A stretch of 64,000 bases of DNA, from NCBI RefSeq assembly GCF_014635045.1, contig NZ_BMCF01000008.1:80766-144765 (forward strand), read 5' to 3'. This stretch comes from Staphylococcus nepalensis (GTDB lineage Bacteria > Bacillota > Bacilli > Staphylococcales > Staphylococcaceae). The translations under genes and the position numbers were made by a program. Of the stretch, positions 56,424 through 64,000 are shown piece after piece (the first letter of the stretch is position 1; each line of letters begins with the position of its first letter). The notes beneath the pieces are model-generated. The model was not told the DNA's origin, did not search any database, and saw nothing but the letters and a program-made list of their open reading frames with translations.

Positions 56424-56437
56424 GTCCCACCAGGGAC
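56424..56437. promoter_or_regulatory. Probable CggR/GapR operator
   Basis: GTCCC-ACCA-GGGAC, a perfect dyad about 20 bases downstream of the expected transcription start. B. subtilis CggR also binds GGGAC/GTCC-type sites in the leader of its own operon and blocks elongation. Confidence 0.65.
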
Positions 56438-56498
56438 GTAAAAAGTCAATCTATGGTTAGAACCTGACCCTTGAATATAGAAACGGAGGAGGATAGTA

Positions 56499-57527
56499 GT
56501 GAAAGACTTGATAAAGATTCAACAAAAATTAGTGCCAGAACTTGTTGAAAAAATGTATCGTCGTTTTTCGATTCTCACTACTATTGCTCAATATCAACCC
56601 GTAGGTAGACGTAGTTTAAGCGAATATATGAATTTAACTGAGAGGGTACTTCGTTCTGAGACTGATGTATTGAAGAAACAGGAACTAATTAAAGTCAAAC
56701 CTACAGGTATGGAAATAACGGATGCTGGCGAAGCGACCATCCGTCAATTAAACAGTTATTTTAATGTTTACTCAGACGATCATCAACTTGCACAAGTTAT
56801 CAAGGAAAAATACGGCATCAAAGATGTCTATGTTATTCCAGGTGATTCAGATACTGACAAAGCAGTTAAAATTGAACTGTCGAAACAGGCTGGACAACTC
56901 GTTGAAGACGTATTGTATGACCACGCAACTGTTGCAGTAACAGGCGGTTCTACAATGGCGTACGTAAGTGAAGCCATGCATCATCAACCTTATGATGTAT
57001 TTTTTGTACCTGCACGAGGTGGCCTTGGTGAAAATGTTGTATACCAAGCGAATACTATTGCAGCAAGTATGGCGCAGCAGACTGATGGCGATTATACAAC
57101 GCTATACGTTCCAGATAATGTAAGTGAAACCACTTATAACACACTTATGTTAGAACCATCAGTCATACACACCTTAGAGAAAATTAGAGAAGCTAATATT
57201 ACAATCCACGGCATTGGTGATGCGCTGAAGATGGCGCGAAGACGTCAATCACCTAGTGAAGTTATTGAAAAACTTCAACATCACAATGCCTCGGGAGAAG
57301 CATTTGGATATTATTTCGACGAACAAGGGCAAATCGTTCACAAAGTTAAAACGATTGGACTTCAATTAGAAGATCTTGTTTCGAAAAAGTTTATCTTTGC
57401 CGTAGCTGGGGGTAAATCAAAAGGAGAAGCTATTAAAGCTTACCTCTCGATTGCGCCTAAAAATACTGTGTTAATTACAGATGAGGGTGCGGCAAGCGTT
57501 ATCGTTAACAATAGTAATAAAAAGTGA
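56499..57527 (+). CDS. cggR: Central glycolytic genes regulator CggR (GapR)
   Basis: SorC/DeoR-family repressor of the lower glycolysis operon, released by fructose-1,6-bisphosphate. The 342-residue protein has an N-terminal winged HTH (about 20-72, YQPVGRRSLSEYMNLTERVLRSETDVLKKQELI) and a sugar-binding domain with VAVTGGSTMAYV, FFVPARGGLGENVVYQAN and FAVAGGKSKGEAIKAYL. The GTG start has GGAGGAGG 6 bases ahead. First gene of the operon with gapA. Confidence 0.95.
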   Translation: MKDLIKIQQKLVPELVEKMYRRFSILTTIAQYQPVGRRSLSEYMNLTERVLRSETDVLKKQELIKVKPTGMEITDAGEATIRQLNSYFNVYSDDHQLAQVIKEKYGIKDVYVIPGDSDTDKAVKIELSKQAGQLVEDVLYDHATVAVTGGSTMAYVSEAMHHQPYDVFFVPARGGLGENVVYQANTIAASMAQQTDGDYTTLYVPDNVSETTYNTLMLEPSVIHTLEKIREANITIHGIGDALKMARRRQSPSEVIEKLQHHNASGEAFGYYFDEQGQIVHKVKTIGLQLEDLVSKKFIFAVAGGKSKGEAIKAYLSIAPKNTVLITDEGAASVIVNNSNKK

Positions 57528-57566
57528 TTCCACTTTTTAAATATCATTTTAAAGGAGGCCATTATA

Positions 57567-58574
57567 ATGGCAGTTAAAGTAGCAATTAATGGTTTTGGTA
57601 GAATTGGTCGTCTAGCATTCAGAAGAATTCAAGACGTAGAAGGAATCGATGTTGTAGCAGTAAACGACTTAACAGATGATGAAATGTTAGCTCATTTATT
57701 AAAATATGACACTACACAAGGTCGCTTCACAGGAGAAGTTGAAGTTGAAGAAGACGGTTTCCGCGTTAACGGATTAGAAGTTAAATCATTCTCAGAACCA
57801 GATCCAAGTAAACTACCTTGGGGAGACTTAGATATCGATGTAGTATTAGAATGTACTGGTTTATTCACAGAAAAAGAAAAAGCAGAAGCGCACATCAACG
57901 CAGGTGCTAAAAAAGTATTAATCTCTGCACCAGCTAAAGGTGACTTGAAAACAATTGTATACAACACTAACCACGATACTTTAGATGGTTCTGAAGAAGT
58001 TGTTTCAGGTGCTTCATGTACTACTAACTCATTAGCTCCAGTTGCTAAAGTGTTAAATGATGAATTCGGTTTAATCGAAGGCTTCATGACTACAATCCAC
58101 GCATACACTGGTGACCAAAGTACACAAGATGCGCCTCATAGAAAAGGTGACAAACGTCGTGCACGTGCAGCTGCTGAAAACATTATCCCTAACTCAACAG
58201 GTGCTGCTAAAGCTATCGGCCTAGTAATCCCTGAAATTGATGGTAAATTAGACGGTGGAGCGCAACGTGTTCCAGTTGCAACTGGTTCATTAACTGAATT
58301 AACAGTTGTATTAGAACAAAATGTAAACATCGAAGACGTAAATAAGGCAATGAAAAATGCATCAAACGAATCATTCGGCTACACTGAAGACGAAATCGTT
58401 TCTTCTGATGTAATCGGCATGACTTATGGCTCATTATTCGATGCGACACAAACTCGTGTTATGACAGTTGGCGACCGTCAATTAGTTAAAGTAGCAGCTT
58501 GGTACGATAACGAAATGTCATACACTTCACAATTAGTTCGTACACTAGACTATTTAGCTAGCCACGCTAAATAA
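57567..58574 (+). CDS. gapA: Glyceraldehyde-3-phosphate dehydrogenase (glycolytic)
   Basis: Converts glyceraldehyde-3-phosphate to 1,3-bisphosphoglycerate with NAD. The 335-residue protein has NAD-binding [14 protein letters not shown], catalytic C151 in [11 protein letters not shown] and H178 in [10 protein letters not shown]. Its position after cggR marks the glycolytic, not gluconeogenic, isozyme. AAAGGAGG precedes the ATG. Codon use is biased towards a highly expressed gene. Confidence 0.98.
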   Translation: MAVKVAINGFGRIGRLAFRRIQDVEGIDVVAVNDLTDDEMLAHLLKYDTTQGRFTGEVEVEEDGFRVNGLEVKSFSEPDPSKLPWGDLDIDVVLECTGLFTEKEKAEAHINAGAKKVLISAPAKGDLKTIVYNTNHDTLDGSEEVVSGASCTTNSLAPVAKVLNDEFGLIEGFMTTIHAYTGDQSTQDAPHRKGDKRRARAAAENIIPNSTGAAKAIGLVIPEIDGKLDGGAQRVPVATGSLTELTVVLEQNVNIEDVNKAMKNASNESFGYTEDEIVSSDVIGMTYGSLFDATQTRVMTVGDRQLVKVAAWYDNEMSYTSQLVRTLDYLASHAK

Positions 58575-58638
58575 GGTGACGTTAACTTAAATTTAGCAAG
58601 CATTAGCATTGTTAAATTGAATTAATAAGCTTAGGAGT

Positions 58639-58674
58639 AAGCGGGGAGCTCAACGCTTCTCCGCTTATTTTTAC
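58639..58674 (+). terminator. gapA-pgk intergenic hairpin
   Basis: AAGCGGGGAG pairs with CTTCTCCGCTT, then ATTTTTA. As in other Firmicutes gap operons it may end part of the transcripts or protect gapA mRNA, letting gapA exceed pgk. Confidence 0.7.
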
Positions 58675-58705
58675 TTTATTCATTCATTTAAAGGAGGAAG
58701 ATTTT

Positions 58706-59896
58706 ATGGCAAAAAAAATTGTATCTGACTTAGAGTTAAAAGGTAAAACTGTACTTGTCCGTGCGGATTTTAACGTACCGATGAAAGATGGAGAAATTAC
58801 TGACGACAATCGCATTGTCCAAGCTTTACCAACAATTAAATATATTGTTGAACAAGGTGGGAAAGTCGTATTATTCTCTCATTTAGGTAAAGTTAAAGAA
58901 GAAAGTGATAAAGCAGAATTGACTTTAAAACCAGTAGCTAATGCATTATCTGAAAAACTAAATAAAGACGTTGTATTTGTTCCTGAAACACGCGGTGAGC
59001 AACTAGAACAATCTATTAAAGGTTTAAATGAAGGTGACGTACTTTTAGTAGAAAATACACGTTTTGAAGATTTAGATGGTAAAAAAGAATCTAAAAATGA
59101 CCCTGAATTAGGTAAATATTGGGCATCACTTGGCGATGTGTTCGTAAATGATGCATTTGGAACTGCACATCGTGAACATGCTTCTAACGTAGGTATTGCA
59201 GCTCACTTAGAAACTGTTGCAGGTTACTTAATGGAGAAAGAAATTAGATATATAGGTGGCGTCGTAGAAAACCCTGATAAACCTGTAGTTGCAATTCTTG
59301 GTGGCGCTAAGGTTTCAGATAAAATTGGCGTCATTACTAACTTATTGAAAATTGCAGACAAAGTACTTATCGGTGGCGGTATGTCATACACATTCTTTAA
59401 AGCACAAGGTAAAGAAATTGGTTTATCATTATTAGAAGAAGATAAAGTTGACTTTGCTAAAGAATTACTAGAAAAATCTGGTGATCAAATTGTTTTACCT
59501 GTTGATTGTAAAGTGGCGAAAGAATTTTCAAATGACGCAGTAATCACAGAAGTTTCTGTAGATGATATCCCTGCAGATCAAGAAGCAATGGATGTAGGTC
59601 CAAAAACAGTGGAACTATTCAAAGAACAATTACAAGGTGCGCATACAGTGGTGTGGAATGGACCTATGGGTGTATTTGAATTTAGTAACTTTGCTAAAGG
59701 TACAATTGGTGTTTGTGAAGCAATCGCTGAAATGAAAGATGCGAACACAATCATCGGTGGTGGCGACTCAGCTGCAGCAGCTATTTCGCTAGGATACGCT
59801 GATGATTTCAGTCACATTTCAACAGGCGGTGGCGCATCATTAGAATATCTTGAAGGTAAAGAATTACCAGGTGTCGTTGCGATTGCTAATAAATAA
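58706..59896 (+). CDS. pgk: Phosphoglycerate kinase
   Basis: Makes ATP from 1,3-bisphosphoglycerate. The 396-residue enzyme has the N-terminal signature [61 protein letters not shown] and the C-terminal GGGDSAAA motif. AAAGGAGG precedes the ATG. Third gene of the lower glycolysis operon. Confidence 0.98.
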   Translation: MAKKIVSDLELKGKTVLVRADFNVPMKDGEITDDNRIVQALPTIKYIVEQGGKVVLFSHLGKVKEESDKAELTLKPVANALSEKLNKDVVFVPETRGEQLEQSIKGLNEGDVLLVENTRFEDLDGKKESKNDPELGKYWASLGDVFVNDAFGTAHREHASNVGIAAHLETVAGYLMEKEIRYIGGVVENPDKPVVAILGGAKVSDKIGVITNLLKIADKVLIGGGMSYTFFKAQGKEIGLSLLEEDKVDFAKELLEKSGDQIVLPVDCKVAKEFSNDAVITEVSVDDIPADQEAMDVGPKTVELFKEQLQGAHTVVWNGPMGVFEFSNFAKGTIGVCEAIAEMKDANTIIGGGDSAAAAISLGYADDFSHISTGGGASLEYLEGKELPGVVAIANK

Positions 59897-59927
59897 TCGT
59901 TTGATTAAAAAAGCTAGACATGGTTAA

Positions 59928-60728
<801 letters not shown>

Positions 60729-60729
60729 T

Positions 60730-62247
60730 ATGGCTAAACAACCAACTGCATTAATTATTTTAGATGGTTTTGCAAACAGAGCAAGCGAACACGGTAATGC
60801 TGTAAAACTAGCTAATAAACCTAACTTTGACCGTTATTATAGTAAGTACCCAACAACACAAATTGAAGCAAGTGGTTTGGATGTTGGACTCCCTGAAGGT
60901 CAAATGGGTAATTCAGAAGTTGGACATATGAATATCGGCGCTGGACGAATTGTTTATCAAAGTTTAACACGCATCAATAAATCTATTGAAGATGGCGACT
61001 TCTTTGAAAACGATGTATTAAACAATGCCATTCAACACACAAAAAGTAATGATTCAGCGCTCCATATCTTTGGTTTATTATCAGATGGTGGCGTACACAG
61101 TCATTATAAACATTTATTCGCTTTACTTGAATTAGCTAAAAAGCAAGGTGTCGAAAAAGTTTATGTTCACGCATTCTTAGATGGACGCGATGTAGATCAA
61201 AAATCTGCATTAAAATATATCGAAGAAACTGAAGCCAAATTTAATGAACTTGGTATTGGGCAATTTGCCTCAGTATCTGGACGTTATTACGCAATGGATC
61301 GTGATAAACGTTGGGATAGAGAAGAAAAAGCTTATAATGCAATTCGTAACTTTGGCGGAGAAACATTTGATTCAGCTAAAGCTGGCGTGGAAGCAAACTA
61401 TGCTAAAGACTTAACTGATGAATTTGTTGAACCATTCATTGTTAAAGACCAAAATAACGGTGTAAACGATGGAGACGCAGTTATCTTTTATAATTTCCGT
61501 CCTGACAGAGCTGGACAATTGTCTGAAATCTTTACAGATAAAGCATTTGAAGGCTTTAAAGTCGAGCAAGTAAATGACTTATTCTATGCAACGTTTACAA
61601 AATACAACGATAATGTTGACGCAGAAATTGTATTTGAAAAAGTCGATTTAACTAATACAATTGGTGAAGTTGCACAAGATAATGGTCTCAAACAATTACG
61701 TATTGCTGAGACAGAAAAATTCCCACATGTAACTTATTTCATGAGCGGGGGTCGCAATGATGAATTTGAAGGTGAACGTCGTCGTTTAATTGATTCACCT
61801 AAAGTTGCAACTTATGACCTTAAACCAGAAATGAGTGCTTATGAAGTCAAAGACGCACTTATTGAAGAGTTAGATAAAGGTGATTTAGATTTAATCCTAT
61901 TAAACTTTGCTAATCCTGATATGGTTGGTCATAGCGGTATGCTTGAACCAACAATTAAAGCGATTGAAGCAGTTGATGAATGTCTAGGTGAAGTTGTAGA
62001 CAAAATCATTGATATGGGCGGTCATGCGATTGTTACAGCTGACCATGGCAACTCAGATATGGTGTTGACTGACGATGAACAACCAATGACAACACATACA
62101 ACGAACCCAGTACCAGTTATTGTTACTAAAGAAGGCGCGGATTTACGCGAAACAGGACGTCTTGGTGATTTAGCACCAACATTATTAGATTTGTTAAACG
62201 TAAAACAGCCCGAAGACATGACTGGTGAATCATTAATTAAACATTAA
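60730..62247 (+). CDS. gpmI: 2,3-bisphosphoglycerate-independent phosphoglycerate mutase
   Basis: Manganese enzyme interconverting 3- and 2-phosphoglycerate. The 505-residue protein has metal ligand D12 in LILDGF-type context (ILDGFANR), catalytic S62 in [51 protein letters not shown] and [13 protein letters not shown] 60730 lies one base after the tpiA stop, its ribosome site GAAGGTG being inside tpiA, so translation is coupled. Confidence 0.97.
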   Translation: MAKQPTALIILDGFANRASEHGNAVKLANKPNFDRYYSKYPTTQIEASGLDVGLPEGQMGNSEVGHMNIGAGRIVYQSLTRINKSIEDGDFFENDVLNNAIQHTKSNDSALHIFGLLSDGGVHSHYKHLFALLELAKKQGVEKVYVHAFLDGRDVDQKSALKYIEETEAKFNELGIGQFASVSGRYYAMDRDKRWDREEKAYNAIRNFGGETFDSAKAGVEANYAKDLTDEFVEPFIVKDQNNGVNDGDAVIFYNFRPDRAGQLSEIFTDKAFEGFKVEQVNDLFYATFTKYNDNVDAEIVFEKVDLTNTIGEVAQDNGLKQLRIAETEKFPHVTYFMSGGRNDEFEGERRRLIDSPKVATYDLKPEMSAYEVKDALIEELDKGDLDLILLNFANPDMVGHSGMLEPTIKAIEAVDECLGEVVDKIIDMGGHAIVTADHGNSDMVLTDDEQPMTTHTTNPVPVIVTKEGADLRETGRLGDLAPTLLDLLNVKQPEDMTGESLIKH

Positions 62248-62292
62248 TACAATGCGAAAATTTAAATGATTGCTTAGTAAAAAGTATAACAA

Positions 62293-62333
62293 CGTGTCAT
62301 ATGTTATAAAATGTTTGTAAAACGTATGGCACG
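62293..62333 (+). other. Hairpin in the gpmI-eno gap
   Basis: CGTGTCATATGTT and AACGTATGGCACG pair with G-U and one mismatch. No T-run follows. It may modulate eno expression or mRNA processing. Confidence 0.4.
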
Positions 62334-62342
62334 CAAAATTAA

Positions 62343-63746
<1,404 letters not shown>

Positions 63747-63776
63747 TATTTATCTTAAATAAAGAGTTCACGCGCT

Positions 63777-63810
63777 AACACGCAAGTCATTTGACTTGCG
63801 TGTTTTTTAA
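63777..63810 (+). terminator. Terminator of the glycolysis operon
   Basis: AACACGCAAGTCA (63777-63789) pairs with TGACTTGCGTGTT (63792-63804), then TTTTT. Confidence 0.95.
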
Positions 63811-63812
63811 AG

Positions 63813-63848
63813 CCCCACTTCTCAAATTATTGAGTTAGTGGGGCTTAT
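63813..63848. repeat. Second hairpin after eno, start of repeat region
   Basis: AGCCCCAC pairs with GTGGGGCT, with an inner CTCAA/TTGAG stem. It contains the dispersed-repeat sequence at 63832-63851 and leads directly into the tandem array. Confidence 0.65.
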
Positions 63849-64000
63849 GCAATGGCAAAGCTATTGTAAACAGCGAAAGAACTTGCTCAATTGAAAATTG
63901 AGCTTAGTAGGACTTATGCAATAGCAAGGCTATTGTAACCAATGAAAGAACTTGCTCAATTGAAAATTGAGCTTAGTAGGACTTATGCAATAGCAAGGCT
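63844..64000. repeat. 69-bp tandem repeat array, cut by the window end
   Basis: Units begin with CTTATGCAAT at 63844, 63913 and 63982. Each unit holds two perfect hairpins: CAATAGC-AAG-GCTATTG (slightly altered in unit 1) and GCTCAATT-GAA-AATTGAGC. The second unit is more regular than the first, and the third is cut off, so the array continues beyond the window. Confidence 0.85.

Noticed and set aside
63844..64000. 69-bp array considered as CRISPR
   Set aside because: Whole units including the spacers are repeated, so there are no unique spacers, and no cas genes lie nearby in the window.

Overview
The window is a low-GC chromosomal segment of a Staphylococcus, probably a coagulase-negative species. 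Gene content and order support this: pepT, gdpS, tagO, fakB1, comF, hpf, secA, prfB, uvrBA, hprK-lgt, trxB, rapZ-yvcK-whiA, then clpP and the cggR-gapA-pgk-tpiA-gpmI-eno operon match the conserved staphylococcal core. Species cannot be fixed from this sequence alone.

Layout. (1) 1-9.8 kb: glycerate kinase, a gap holding a decayed IS1182-type transposase, then a minus-strand block (ThrE-type exporter pair plus peptidase T), gdpS, tagO, a YigZ-family gene and fakB1. (2) 9.8-16.6 kb: comFA-comFC, long-form hpf, secA1 and prfB with its programmed +1 frameshift. (3) 17-24.8 kb: a secreted LysM-CHAP wall hydrolase behind a WalR box, an HD hydrolase, csbA, and uvrB-uvrA behind a LexA box. (4) 25-33 kb: hprK-lgt-acetyltransferase-TPR, trxB, rapZ-yvcK-whiA. 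(5) 33.5-35 kb: a YitT-family membrane protein and a small orphan gene. (6) 35.02-51.88 kb: a 16.9-kb phage-inducible chromosomal island (PICI/SaPI-like) in the 3' end of tRNA-Arg(CCG). (7) 51.9-64 kb: the tRNA, clpP with a CtsR box, a TIGR01777 epimerase, several small membrane or low-complexity proteins, then the glycolytic operon. The window ends inside a 69-bp tandem repeat array downstream of eno.

The island has a standard PICI order: integrase and a master repressor leftward; a divergent Cro-like regulator, BRO-type antirepressor, DUF771 protein and small phage-like proteins rightward; a primase-helicase fusion; an iteron-flanked AT-rich origin; small hypothetical proteins; a partly decayed non-coding stretch; a P27-type small terminase followed by three overlapping putative regulators, one sigma-region-4-like; and cargo. 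Cargo comprises a P-loop kinase, a run of six stacked terminators, two unlisted-size small genes, a lipoprotein, a fosB fosfomycin-resistance gene with a GNAT acetyltransferase, and a zinc-motif protein of unknown function beside the attachment site. A 13-bp direct repeat of the tRNA 3' end marks both island ends, and the island brings a terminator resembling the native tRNA terminator that it displaced.

The most interesting signals are the tRNA-Arg/clpP insertion with a resistance cassette, the terminator replacement, the terS-linked regulator trio, the terminator cluster, the five-copy GAC-A5-GTC-like repeats before the zinc-motif gene, and the structured 69-bp repeat array after eno. Assignments rest on reading the sequence and remembered family features; no database search was run.
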